DNA from: JAPPLB01 sp965218555
GTDB taxonomy: Bacteria; Acidobacteriota; Terriglobia; Bryobacterales; UBA6623
Direction of reading: 5' to 3'
Assembly: GCA_965218555.1 (NCBI GenBank)
Contig: OZ244625.1
Span: forward strand, 5,208,001-5,272,000
DNA: 64,000 nucleotides
A program made the position numbers and the translations under genes. Of the stretch, positions 53,404 to 62,925 are shown piece after piece. The notes beneath the pieces are model-generated. The model was not told the DNA's origin and did no database searches. It worked only from the letters and a program-made list of their open reading frames with translations. Position 1 is the first letter of the stretch. Each line of letters starts with the position of its first letter.

Positions 53404-56130
53404 TTGGCCGTAGGGAAGGCTGCCCTCTTGCGGATTCTACTGATCGCTCTTGCTGTCGCGGCGCTGAGCCCATGCCTGGCGGGCGAGGCGGAGAAACTCG
53501 AATTTTTCGAGACGAACATAAGGCCTTTGATCATCGAAAACTGCTTTGCATGCCATACGCAGTCGAAGATGGGTGGTTTGCGGCTGGACTCGCGCGAGAC
53601 GATGGTGCGCGGTGGCAGTTCCGGACCGGCGATTCGTCCCGGCAACGCGGCAGGCAGTTTACTGATACAGGCGGTCAGTCATACGCATGACCGGCTGAAG
53701 ATGCCGCCGTCGGGAACCCGGCTCTCCGACAAACAAATCGAGGCGCTGGCGGCATGGATCCAGGACGGCGCAGTTTGGCCCGACGAAGACCTGACACCCC
53801 AGGTGGCCGAAAGCACTTCGGTTACAGTCACACCGCAGCGGCGAGCATTCTGGTCGTTTCAGCCTGTCTCGATGCCCTTGCCTACGGAGATAGGGGATGA
53901 TTCCCAGGTCATTGCGCCGGTTGACCGCTTCATCCTGGCCAGGCTGCAGGAGAAAGGAATCAAACGGGCTCCGGCCGCGGATAAGCGGACGTTGATTCGT
54001 CGCGCCACGTATGGCTTGATCGGGCTGCCTCCGACGCCGGAAGAGATCGACGCATTTCTCGCCGACTCGTCTCCGGACTCTTTCGAGACGGTCGTAGAGA
54101 GGCTGCTGGCTTCGCCGCGCTACGGTGAGCGATGGGGAAGGTACTGGCTGGATCTGGCGCGCTATGCGGACGGGAAAATCGGAACCAGCGTGGACGATCC
54201 GTATCCCAACGCCTTCCGCTACCGGGACTGGGTGATTCAGGCATTCAACGATGACCTGCCGTATGACCAGTTCGTTCGCGCTCAGCTTGCGGCGGACCTG
54301 CTTCCTGAACCTGAGCGCGAGAAGCACTTGGCGGGACTCGGGTTTCTGGCGCTCTCGCCCAGCGGGGATGACCGGGTCGACGTAGTGACGCGGACGTTCC
54401 TTGGCCTGACGGTCGGCTGCGCCCAATGCCACGACCACAAGTACGACCCGATACCGACCAAGGATTTCTATTCGCTGCAGGGTGTGTTCGCGAGCAGCGC
54501 ATACGAAGAGTATCCGCTGGCTCCCGAGGAGCAGGTCAAGATTTATAAAGACGCCGAGAAGGCCATCGCCGTCCAGAAGGACGCGATCAATAAGTTCATC
54601 GAACGGCAGACGGAACAACTCATCGACGTGCTGCTCGATCAGACCTCCGAGTACATGATGGCGGCTTGGGATGTGATGCAGGAAGGCGGCCCGAGCGCCG
54701 AGGCCGCTGCAAAGGAAGCGGGCCTGGATGCGGAGATCCTCGAGCGCTGGGTGATGTATCTGCGATCTGACAAGGAACACAAGTTTCTCGACGACTGGGA
54801 CGCGCTGGTCGAACGCGGAGGAACGCGGGAGGATGCGCTCCCGCTGGCGCAGGCCGCGGAAGATTTCATCCGGGGGGTTCACAAGGAGAAGTACGAGATC
54901 GAGGACCACAATTACGTCAAGCTGGGCGGCGCGAAGGGTCTGCTGGACGAGAGGACGCGGCAGTACACCAACCTCGAGTTCCTCGATCTTAAGAAATGGT
55001 ACCTGTGGCGGGATTTGGCCTCGCCGCCGTTCTCGCAGAACGGATTTCCGTTCCCCGGCGGCGTTTACTATTTCGGGCCGGAGAAGGACAAGTCGATCGA
55101 CCGCTTCTTGGGCGGTGTGTGGAAGGCGCACCTGGAGGGCTTGCGGGCCGAGTTGAAGCGGTTGGAAGAAGCGTTGCCGGAACCGTATCCCTTTATCCAT
55201 GGATACAAAGACGGTGAGAAGATCAAAGACCTCCAGGTTCACATCCGCGGTGACAGGGACAACCTGGGTGAGTTGGCGCCACGGCGGTTTCTGCACATCT
55301 TGAGCGAAGCCGAGCCGGAGCGTTTCACGCAAGGGAGCGGCCGTCTGGAGTTGGCGAATCACATCGTCGATGCCGGGAATACCCTGACGGCACGGGTGAT
55401 GGTCAACCGCATCTGGCAGCACCACTTCGGACAGGGGATCGTCGCGACGCCAAGCAACTACGGACAGCTCGGAGAGAGGCCGTCACATCCAAAGCTGCTG
55501 GACTATCTAGCGGTGCGGTTCATCGAAAGCGGGTGGTCGATCAAGGCGATGCATCGGGAGATCATGCTGTCTTCGACATACCAGCTGAGCACTGACCACG
55601 TGGCTGACAGCTTCGAGAAGGATGCCGCCAACAAGCTGCTCTGGAGAGCAAATCTCGTACAGCGGCTGGATGCCGAGGCTCTGCGGGACGCGATTCTTTC
55701 CGTGGCTGGCAGCCTTGATGAGAACGTGGGAGGGCCACCCGTCGATTTTTCCGACGACAACCACCGCCGCACGGTGTATTGCACGGTGGGCCGGACGACG
55801 ACGGATCGGACAATGATGCTCTTCGACTTTCCAGACCCGAACAGCACCAGCGAGAAGCGTTCCGTGACGATCGGACCGATGCAACGACTCTATTTCCTCA
55901 ACAGCAATTTCGTAATGAAGCAGGCGAAGGCGCTGGCGGAGCGGCTGGCGAAGGAGGCGGGGGATGACGACGCCGCGCGGATTCGACGAGCCTATGAGTT
56001 GCTCTTCGGGCGTTCGCCTTCGACGGATGAGGTTCGCGTCGGCCTTGACTACATTGAGGCCACGCAAGATCCCTGGCCGAAATACGCTCAAACGCTGTTG
56101 GGGTCGAGCGAGTTCAGTGCTGTGAATTGA
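53404..56130 (+). CDS. Secreted DUF1549/DUF1553 protein with PSCyt1 heme motif (second copy)
   Basis: 908 aa if it starts at TTG 53404, which gives a normal signal peptide (KAALLRILLIALAVAALSPCLAG). ATG 53293 would add 37 residues of poor quality. A CFACH heme motif follows the signal, then DUF1549 with a further CAQCH, then DUF1553. A helical insertion of about 150 residues sits between the two. It is paralogous to 149-2692 and followed by its own DUF1501 partner after 67 nt. Confidence 0.9.
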   Translation: MAVGKAALLRILLIALAVAALSPCLAGEAEKLEFFETNIRPLIIENCFACHTQSKMGGLRLDSRETMVRGGSSGPAIRPGNAAGSLLIQAVSHTHDRLKMPPSGTRLSDKQIEALAAWIQDGAVWPDEDLTPQVAESTSVTVTPQRRAFWSFQPVSMPLPTEIGDDSQVIAPVDRFILARLQEKGIKRAPAADKRTLIRRATYGLIGLPPTPEEIDAFLADSSPDSFETVVERLLASPRYGERWGRYWLDLARYADGKIGTSVDDPYPNAFRYRDWVIQAFNDDLPYDQFVRAQLAADLLPEPEREKHLAGLGFLALSPSGDDRVDVVTRTFLGLTVGCAQCHDHKYDPIPTKDFYSLQGVFASSAYEEYPLAPEEQVKIYKDAEKAIAVQKDAINKFIERQTEQLIDVLLDQTSEYMMAAWDVMQEGGPSAEAAAKEAGLDAEILERWVMYLRSDKEHKFLDDWDALVERGGTREDALPLAQAAEDFIRGVHKEKYEIEDHNYVKLGGAKGLLDERTRQYTNLEFLDLKKWYLWRDLASPPFSQNGFPFPGGVYYFGPEKDKSIDRFLGGVWKAHLEGLRAELKRLEEALPEPYPFIHGYKDGEKIKDLQVHIRGDRDNLGELAPRRFLHILSEAEPERFTQGSGRLELANHIVDAGNTLTARVMVNRIWQHHFGQGIVATPSNYGQLGERPSHPKLLDYLAVRFIESGWSIKAMHREIMLSSTYQLSTDHVADSFEKDAANKLLWRANLVQRLDAEALRDAILSVAGSLDENVGGPPVDFSDDNHRRTVYCTVGRTTTDRTMMLFDFPDPNSTSEKRSVTIGPMQRLYFLNSNFVMKQAKALAERLAKEAGDDDAARIRRAYELLFGRSPSTDEVRVGLDYIEATQDPWPKYAQTLLGSSEFSAVN

Positions 56131-56197
56131 GCCGGGAGCGGTAATCAGGAATGACAGCCGCCGAAGTCATTGGTAACATTGCAGTGGAGCACCTGCT

Positions 56198-57568
56198 ATG
56201 ACACGTCGAAATGCTCTCCAGATGATCGGTGCCGGGTTTGGTACGGTCGGGTTTGCCGGTATGTTGGGCGCGCAGACTTCAGGCCCTCTCGACCCCAAGG
56301 CAGCCCACTTCGCCCCGAAAGCAAAGCGCGTTATTTTTCTCTTTCTCAACGGCGGATTGTCACAGGTCGATACCTTCGACCCCAAGCCGATGCTCGCCAA
56401 ACACGACGGTGAGCCGCTGCCGGGGCCGAAGATCAAGACCGACCGGGCATCCGGCAACTTGATGAAGTCGCCTTTCACGTTCCGGCGGCGCGGCGAGTGC
56501 GGATTGCCGGTAGCCGACATCTTTGAGCGGGTCGGCGGTCTGATCGACGACATTTGCGTCGTTCGGTCGTGCTATTCCGACAACGGCAACCATGGCCCTT
56601 CGCTGTTCCTGATGAATTGTGGCCACCAGTTGCCCGGCCGGCCGTCACTGGGGTCATGGGTTACGTACGGGCTCGGTTCGGAGAACGAGAACTTGCCGGG
56701 CTTCGTCGTGCTGTGTCCCGGCTATCCGGTGATGGGACCGTCGTTGTGGTCAGCGGCGTTTTTACCGAATCCCTACCAGGGCGCCTACATTCGCAACGAT
56801 GAAACAGACCCGGAAAAGCTCGTCCGGAACATCAGGAACAAGGTTCTCAGCGACACAGAACAGACACGGCAGCTTGAACTGCTCGACAAGCTGAATCGTT
56901 CGTACCTCAAGAGGCTCGGGCATCAGCCGGAGATGGAGTCGGCGATCGCGTCAATGGAAGTCGCCTATCGGATGCAAATGGAAGTTCCGGATGTGTTCGA
57001 CATCAACAAAGAACCGGAGCGCCTTCGCGAGCGTTACGGCGACAGCGACTTCGGAAAGGGTTGCCTGATGGCGCTGCGATTGGCTGAGAACGGCGTCCGG
57101 ATGGTGCAGGTGTATTACGGCAATTGGCAACCGTGGGACAGCCACGACGATATCCTGGTTCATGGCAAACTTGCACGGCAAGCGGATCAGCCGATTTCGG
57201 CCTTGATCGAGGATCTGAAGGCGCGGGGCCTGTTCGAGGACACGCTACTGGTCATCGGCAGCGAGTTCGGACGGACTCCCATGATTCAGAACAGCGGCTT
57301 GGAAAAGATCGGCAAGGGCCGCGATCACAATGTCCCAGGTTACACGACGCTGCTGGCCGGCGGCGGCGTGAAAGGTGGAATGGCGTACGGTGCGACTGAC
57401 GACTTCGGTTTCAAGGCGGTCGAGAATCGCGTCCATCCGCATGATTTGCATGCGACGATCCTTCACCTGCTAGGGCTCGACCACACCAAGCTGACATACC
57501 GCTACAGCGGCCGCGACTTCCGTTTGACGGATGTAGCCGGCCGGGTGATGCACGACATCATCGCTTGA
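56198..57568 (+). CDS. DUF1501 family protein, second copy
   Basis: 456 aa. The N-terminus (TRRNALQMIGAGFGTVGFAG) is a Tat signal. Family blocks are VIFLFLNGGLSQVDTFDPKP, CVVRSCYSDNGNHGPS, GSEFGRTPM and HPHDLHATILHLLGLDHTKL. It is the partner of the DUF1549 protein and paralogous to 2700-4148. Confidence 0.92.
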   Translation: MTRRNALQMIGAGFGTVGFAGMLGAQTSGPLDPKAAHFAPKAKRVIFLFLNGGLSQVDTFDPKPMLAKHDGEPLPGPKIKTDRASGNLMKSPFTFRRRGECGLPVADIFERVGGLIDDICVVRSCYSDNGNHGPSLFLMNCGHQLPGRPSLGSWVTYGLGSENENLPGFVVLCPGYPVMGPSLWSAAFLPNPYQGAYIRNDETDPEKLVRNIRNKVLSDTEQTRQLELLDKLNRSYLKRLGHQPEMESAIASMEVAYRMQMEVPDVFDINKEPERLRERYGDSDFGKGCLMALRLAENGVRMVQVYYGNWQPWDSHDDILVHGKLARQADQPISALIEDLKARGLFEDTLLVIGSEFGRTPMIQNSGLEKIGKGRDHNVPGYTTLLAGGGVKGGMAYGATDDFGFKAVENRVHPHDLHATILHLLGLDHTKLTYRYSGRDFRLTDVAGRVMHDIIA

Positions 57569-57596
57569 GGCTCACCGAAGTAGCCTCCAAGGGCGC

Positions 57597-59192
57597 TTAC
57601 GCTTGGGGACCTGCGGCCTTCACAGCTTCAGATACACCGCTGAACTTCTCGAAGTTCTCTCGGAAGGAAGCGGCCAGACCACGCGCGGCCTCGTCGTAAG
57701 CAGCGCTGTCAGTCCACATCCCTCGGGCGTCAAGAACTTCGGTGGGTATACCAGGGCAGCTTTTCGGAACCGTGAGGCCAAAGATCGGGTGGTGCTCGTA
57801 GTCGACATCGTTGAGGGCGCCCGAAAGCGCCGCCTCGAGCATGGCCCTGGTGTACGGCAGGTCCATGCGCCTGCCGATACCGTACGCACCCCCAGTCCAG
57901 CCGGTGTTCACCAGCCAGCAATCGACCGGATGCTCCCGGAGTCTCTGCCCAAGCATCTCGGCATACACCGCAGGCTTACGAGGTAGAAACGGCGCGCCGA
58001 AGCAGGCACTGAACGTCGTCGAGGGCTCGTCGCCGAGACCTCTTTCGGTACCGGCGACCTTCGCCGTGTAGCCGCTCAAGAATTGATACATTGCCTGCTC
58101 CGGAGTCAGTTTTGAGATAGGCGGCAGGACCCCAAAGGCGTCGGCGGTCAGCAAGACAATGTTCCGCGGCTGCCCCGCAACACCGGGGATGACCGCATTG
58201 TCAATGAAATCAACCGGGTACGCCGCACGCGTGTTTTCGGTAATCGTGTCATCGTCGTAGTCCGGCACGCCCGTGTCATCGTCCAGCACGACATTTTCAA
58301 GCACCGAGCCGAACCGCAAAGCTTTCCAGATTTCCGGTTCCTTTACCGGGGAGAGCCGAATGCACTTGGCATAGCAGCCGCCTTCGAAATTAAAGACGCC
58401 GTTTTCGCTCCAACCGTGCTCGTCATCGCCAATCAGCCGGCGGTTCGGATCGGCCGAGAGTGTTGTCTTGCCTGTGCCTGAGAGACCAAAAAAAAGCGCA
58501 ACTTCACCGTCAGGTCCGACGTTCGAGGAGCAGTGCATGGGGAACACACTGCGGGCCGGCAAGAGGAAGTTGAGCACGCTGAAGACAGATTTTTTCATCT
58601 CGCCGGCGTAGCGTGTCCCGCCGATGAGCACAAGCTTCTTTGAAAAGTTGAGGATGACGAAGGCTTCGCTGCGGGTTCCGTCGTCGTTGGGGTCCGCCTG
58701 GAGGCCTGGGGTATAAATGATTGTGAACTCCGGAGAATGAGATGTCAGCTCTTGCTCCGTCGGGCGAACGAAGAGCTGACGTGCAAAGAGGCTGTGCCAA
58801 GCCAGCTCGGTGATCACGCGGATCGGCATACGGTAGGCTGGGTCCGCGCCGACAAAGCAATCCTGTACGAAAGCGTCTGTGCTCTGCAAGTAGGTCAAGA
58901 CCTTCCGATGGAGTCGTGCGAAGTTTAGGGTCGAAATCGGCAGGTTGACTTCGCCCCAGTCGACGGTGTCCCGTGTCACATCGTCCTCGACGATGTAGCG
59001 GTCTTTGGGAGATCGGCCGGTGTAAGGTCCGGTGAGAGCCACGAGCGCGCCGTTGGCAGCGAGACGGCCTTCTTGACGGCGGATGGACTCCTTGACGAGT
59101 CGAGAAACGCTCAAATCGCGATGTAATGCGTTGCTGTTGGACAAGCCGTATGGAGCCGGCGAAGAATCGGCCCTTGTGTCTTGGATTGCCAT
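57597..59192 (-). CDS. pckA: Phosphoenolpyruvate carboxykinase (ATP)
   Basis: 531 aa from ATG 59192; a longer frame upstream is unlikely. GLSGTGKTTL (236-245) is the kinase-1a/P-loop, followed by IGDDEHGW (kinase-2), and the metal and PEP-binding GGTRYAGEMKKSVFS block precedes it. It interconverts oxaloacetate and PEP with ATP, typical of gluconeogenesis. It is convergent with the DUF1501 gene. Confidence 0.96.
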   Translation of the reverse strand: MAIQDTRADSSPAPYGLSNSNALHRDLSVSRLVKESIRRQEGRLAANGALVALTGPYTGRSPKDRYIVEDDVTRDTVDWGEVNLPISTLNFARLHRKVLTYLQSTDAFVQDCFVGADPAYRMPIRVITELAWHSLFARQLFVRPTEQELTSHSPEFTIIYTPGLQADPNDDGTRSEAFVILNFSKKLVLIGGTRYAGEMKKSVFSVLNFLLPARSVFPMHCSSNVGPDGEVALFFGLSGTGKTTLSADPNRRLIGDDEHGWSENGVFNFEGGCYAKCIRLSPVKEPEIWKALRFGSVLENVVLDDDTGVPDYDDDTITENTRAAYPVDFIDNAVIPGVAGQPRNIVLLTADAFGVLPPISKLTPEQAMYQFLSGYTAKVAGTERGLGDEPSTTFSACFGAPFLPRKPAVYAEMLGQRLREHPVDCWLVNTGWTGGAYGIGRRMDLPYTRAMLEAALSGALNDVDYEHHPIFGLTVPKSCPGIPTEVLDARGMWTDSAAYDEAARGLAASFRENFEKFSGVSEAVKAAGPQA

Positions 59193-59271
59193 AGGGATTG
59201 AGATCGCTGGAAACCTAACCGTTTCCTTGTGAATCGTTGGGGAAGCGACTGGGCCGGAAAAAGAAAAAGGG

Positions 59272-62040
59272 TTATACCTTCGTACGATACTTGGTTTGAA
59301 GAAGGGTGAGCTTTTCGTCCAGCGAGAGCTTCTTGATTTCCCGTTCTTCGCGCAGCTTTTCTTTTCCGGACGGCCCAAAGGAGCGGCGGGTCACCTTGGT
59401 TTCTCGCCGCATTTCTTTTTGATTGCGCCGACGAGGCGCATTCGAAGGTTTCCGGGCGTCGACGCGCGTGCGGCCGGGTCTTTGCGCAGCCGCTGCTGCG
59501 GGGTCCCTGATCGAAAGGGAAATACGCTTCCCACCCTCTTCCAGGGCCAGCACGTAAACCTCAACCCGATCACCGACTTTGACAGCCGCCTTGGGATCTT
59601 TGACAAACTTATCTGACATCCGGGAGATGTGGACAAGACCGTCCTGGTCCGCACCGATATCAACGAAGGCGCCAAAGGTGGCGATATTAGTAACCACGCC
59701 CTCGATTTTCTTACCAATCGCCAACTCCTCATCCGTGCGAAGTTCCACTTCCCGGCTAGGTCGGACAAAGTCGTCTCGGGGATTGCGCACGGACGGCTTC
59801 AGTTGCTGAACAATCCCTTGCAGCACCGCAAGCGGAAACTCAGTGCTTTGGTATTCCTCTAGAGCGATACCGTCGAGGGCTTCCGGTTTCTCCAATGCCT
59901 CGCTCGCGGAAACGCCGGCGGCTGCCAGGATCTTTTCGGTGACCGGGTATTGATCAGGGTGAATCCCGGTTGCGTCCAGAGGGATATCGCCGCCGTATAC
60001 GCGAGTGAAGCCAACGACTTGTTTATAGATACGTTTGTTTAGCCCACTCACTGCATTCAACTGTTCGCGCTTTGTAAAGTTGCCCTTTTTTTCGCGGTGC
60101 TCGACCACACGCTTGGCCAAGCGATCCGTCATGCCCGGCGCGAGCGCGATCAGATCGACGGGGGCCTTGTTGAGATCGATGCCGACAATATGGACCGTCG
60201 ATTCCAAGGTCGCACGAAGACCTTCTCGGAGTTTGTGGGGGTCAACGCTGTGGTGGAACTGCCCGAGGCCGAGAGTGCGTGGGTCAACGTGAGCAAAGGC
60301 GGCCAGCGGGTCCTGAAGCCGTTTCGCTAAACACGCCGCTCCGCGCTGGGCCACGGACACATTCGGCATGTCGCGCCGCGCGGCCTTTGAAGCCGCGTAG
60401 ATCCAACTGCCCGCTTCATTCACGGTGGTCCAGAAGATGTCCTTGCAGCCTGCTTCGCGGATCGAGCTTCTGACGAGCCTCTCGACCTGTCGGACACTCG
60501 GACCACCGGCCATGACGATCGCGTTCACCTCGTTGCGGCGGAGAAGTTCTACCAGGGGAGTCATCGACTCTCGGGAACCATCTCCATTGGAGTTTGCCAA
60601 CGGTTTACCAGGAAGGCTCTCGGGAGCAGGCTTTTTCACCGATCTGCCGGCCTCGGAAGCCGCGGTCGATGCCGGCTTTTCATCCACCGGCTTGAAAATC
60701 TCGGATGCAGCCTCGATGCTCGCGGGTGCGGCGCCAGAAGCAGAGCCGTTCGCAGCGGACGGTTGCTCGGGCGGGTCTGCCGGCTGGGTCTCTTGTGCGG
60801 CAGACGCACTGCCGTTTTGACTCTGTGTGGAGGGAGCAGATTCTTCAGAAGTCGTGGGCCGTGTTTCGTTCTCAGCGGGTGCTGTCGTGGCAGCCCCGGC
60901 ATCTCCCTTTTCGGATTCCGGCGTGGCCGGCGGACCTTCGGTTGAGACTGCCTGCAAGCCGCCGTCACGATGGATGATCGCGCCTTCGACAAATTCACCG
61001 TCAGCGTTGATCACAGCAGCGCGCCAGCCGCCGGGACGCCCGGTTTCGAGTCCAACGATGCCAATCCGTCCAGCGGGAGGAGTCATCAGGATCTTGCGGA
61101 GGTTTTTCTGAAAGGCTTCGACCGCTTCTCGATCGCAACGCTCGTTGAGAACCTGGAGCAACTCCTTGGCAAACGTAGGTGCAATATACGCTTCGAACGC
61201 CCGTGCCGTTACCGCGCCGAGCTGGAGTCGCACCTGCGGTGAACCACTGGTAGCTTTCGTTTCCAGGAGAAACGAGACAGCCTTGTTTGTAGGCAGTGTG
61301 ATTTCGAAGCGCAGGCCAATATCCTGGACGGCTCGCCGGAGCGCCATCATCTGCCGCCAAGTGACCTTGTTGCATCGAGCCTGATAACCCTGCAGATTCT
61401 TGTACTTGCCTTTCGCCGCCGTCCTTCGAGATTGACCGTTGTGAACAACGAGACGCGCGCGTTGGCGCAGGAGTCGCCGCAATCCACCCCGCACAGCGAT
61501 GTCTTCACTCCACGACTGCGCGAGAATTTCACGGGCTCCACGCAGCGCGGCCGCAACGGTCTTGATACCGGCCTTTTCATTGAGATGATCGGCGGCTAGG
61601 GCTTTGACATCTTGATCCTCAGGATTCTGCGCCTCCAATCGACTCGCAAGCCCTTCCAGACCCTGTTTCCTGGCCGCATCCGCTGGGGATTCCCGCTTCT
61701 GCTTGAAAGGCAGATACAGGTCTTCGAGCTCCCAACGGTCCGTCGCCGACTCGCATTGTTCGCGCAACTCGGGAGTGAGGCGACCTTGTTGATTCGCGGA
61801 GGTAAGAACGGCAATACGAAGGTCCTCAAGCTTAAGGAACTGCTTAAGGCGATTCTCGACTTGGCGAATCCGCTGCTCATCCAGACCACCGGATACGTCC
61901 TGACGATAATGTGAGATGTATGCAGGTGTGGAGCCGGCCTCCAACTCCTGCACAAGCCGTTCGAGAACAGCCAAGGGGATCTTCGCTTCCTCAATGGTCT
62001 TCAAATAGACCGAAGGAGGAAGGCCGGTTAGCGATTTCAT
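59272..62040 (-). CDS. tex: Tex-like RNA-binding protein with a low-complexity insertion in the YqgF domain
   Basis: 922 aa, about 150 longer than usual Tex. Order: Tex N-terminal domain, a YqgF (RNase H-like) domain starting at GRIGIVGLETG (about 325), a ~128-residue Ala/Glu/Pro/Ser/Thr insertion (about 363-490), the rest of YqgF, the HhH region (GIDLNKAPVDLIALAPGM), and an S1 domain (about 776-846). The YqgF acidic residues look degenerate (GLETG for GLDPG). A basic tail follows. Tex is a transcription accessory protein that binds RNA. SD GAGGT lies 1-2 nt before ATG. Confidence 0.9.
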   Translation of the reverse strand: MKSLTGLPPSVYLKTIEEAKIPLAVLERLVQELEAGSTPAYISHYRQDVSGGLDEQRIRQVENRLKQFLKLEDLRIAVLTSANQQGRLTPELREQCESATDRWELEDLYLPFKQKRESPADAARKQGLEGLASRLEAQNPEDQDVKALAADHLNEKAGIKTVAAALRGAREILAQSWSEDIAVRGGLRRLLRQRARLVVHNGQSRRTAAKGKYKNLQGYQARCNKVTWRQMMALRRAVQDIGLRFEITLPTNKAVSFLLETKATSGSPQVRLQLGAVTARAFEAYIAPTFAKELLQVLNERCDREAVEAFQKNLRKILMTPPAGRIGIVGLETGRPGGWRAAVINADGEFVEGAIIHRDGGLQAVSTEGPPATPESEKGDAGAATTAPAENETRPTTSEESAPSTQSQNGSASAAQETQPADPPEQPSAANGSASGAAPASIEAASEIFKPVDEKPASTAASEAGRSVKKPAPESLPGKPLANSNGDGSRESMTPLVELLRRNEVNAIVMAGGPSVRQVERLVRSSIREAGCKDIFWTTVNEAGSWIYAASKAARRDMPNVSVAQRGAACLAKRLQDPLAAFAHVDPRTLGLGQFHHSVDPHKLREGLRATLESTVHIVGIDLNKAPVDLIALAPGMTDRLAKRVVEHREKKGNFTKREQLNAVSGLNKRIYKQVVGFTRVYGGDIPLDATGIHPDQYPVTEKILAAAGVSASEALEKPEALDGIALEEYQSTEFPLAVLQGIVQQLKPSVRNPRDDFVRPSREVELRTDEELAIGKKIEGVVTNIATFGAFVDIGADQDGLVHISRMSDKFVKDPKAAVKVGDRVEVYVLALEEGGKRISLSIRDPAAAAAQRPGRTRVDARKPSNAPRRRNQKEMRRETKVTRRSFGPSGKEKLREEREIKKLSLDEKLTLLQTKYRTKV

Positions 62041-62074
62041 TACCTCAACGAACGAAAGAACCCTGAGAAGTTAC

Positions 62075-62082
62075 TGTATCAT
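62075..62082. promoter_or_regulatory. Overlapping divergent -10 elements of tex and the small secreted protein
   Basis: TATCAT on the plus strand (62077-62082) lies 7 nt before ATG 62090. Read on the minus strand the same place gives TATGAT (62084-62079 area) about 40 nt upstream of tex. Both genes could be fired from one opened region. Confidence 0.4.
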
Positions 62083-62089
62083 AATCGGC

Positions 62090-62722
62090 ATGTTTTTCGG
62101 CCCGCGCATCAAGGCGTTGCGAGGCATCGCAATCGTTCTTGTCTGGGTATTCTCAGGCACATGTCTAGCGGTCTTCGGGCAGGTAATCGAGTTCACCTCG
62201 AATGGGTTGAATTACATGACGTTGAGCCGCGAGGGGCTTACTCTCATGTATGCGCCGTTGCCGATGACGATCCGCGATTTCGCGGTTATCCAGGTCTCTT
62301 ACAGCAACGGTAGCGGCGAGAATCAACCCGTCAGCCCGAACGATTTCGTTTATACATCGCGCAGCGGACAGCGTATTCGTGCCTCTTCGGAGGAGGTCGT
62401 TGTACGAGAGTTGTATCGGAAAGCGCGCCGGACCGAAGTCGTGAAACTGCAGGCGGTCTACGAAAAGGCTCTCTACGGTAGCCAGCCGATCCGCTCGAGC
62501 AACGGATACGAGGCAAGACGCCGCGCAGCGATCGCGCGGGGCCCGGAAGGCTTGCGGGCGGCCGCAGCCGCCTCGGCGCTCTCGTTCGTCACGATGCTAC
62601 TGAAGCCGGGAGAGTCAACGGATGGCGTGGTGTTCTTCCCTAATACCGGCGAGCCTTTAGACCCTGGGACGCTCGACGCCCGACTGGCGAACGGAAAGCG
62701 TTTTCAATTTCCAGTTCGCTAG
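62090..62722 (+). CDS. Small secreted protein of unknown function
   Basis: 210 aa with an N-terminal signal (RGIAIVLVWVFSGTCLAVFG). The mature part has a beta-rich start (VIEFTSNGLNYMTLSREGLTLMYAPLP), a basic middle and a C-terminal half reading GESTDGVVFFPN. No family is recognised. It is divergent from tex and appears leaderless. Confidence 0.6.
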   Translation: MFFGPRIKALRGIAIVLVWVFSGTCLAVFGQVIEFTSNGLNYMTLSREGLTLMYAPLPMTIRDFAVIQVSYSNGSGENQPVSPNDFVYTSRSGQRIRASSEEVVVRELYRKARRTEVVKLQAVYEKALYGSQPIRSSNGYEARRRAAIARGPEGLRAAAAASALSFVTMLLKPGESTDGVVFFPNTGEPLDPGTLDARLANGKRFQFPVR

Positions 62723-62824
62723 AGGAGTAGCTTCTACCGGCATTCCGCAAAAAAAGTACATTTCATGGACAACTGATATATGGCCGTGTGATGACCAACA
62801 GGCGGGGGCGGCAGAAGGTTGTTC

Positions 62825-62843
62825 GGGTGCTCCCATAGCACCC
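62825..62843. terminator. Hairpin downstream of the small secreted protein gene
   Basis: GGGTGCT/AGCACCC with a 5-nt loop; no T-run follows. Confidence 0.4.
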
Positions 62844-62925
62844 TTAAGTGTCGTCTCGCTTAGTACCGACAACCGTTTGTGGGCTGACAGGTGTAGAATG
62901 GGGGAGCTGGCGGTGAGGTGATGGC

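Noticed and set aside
53659..55425. A 588-codon minus-strand frame
   Set aside because: Antisense to the DUF1549 gene, no motifs.
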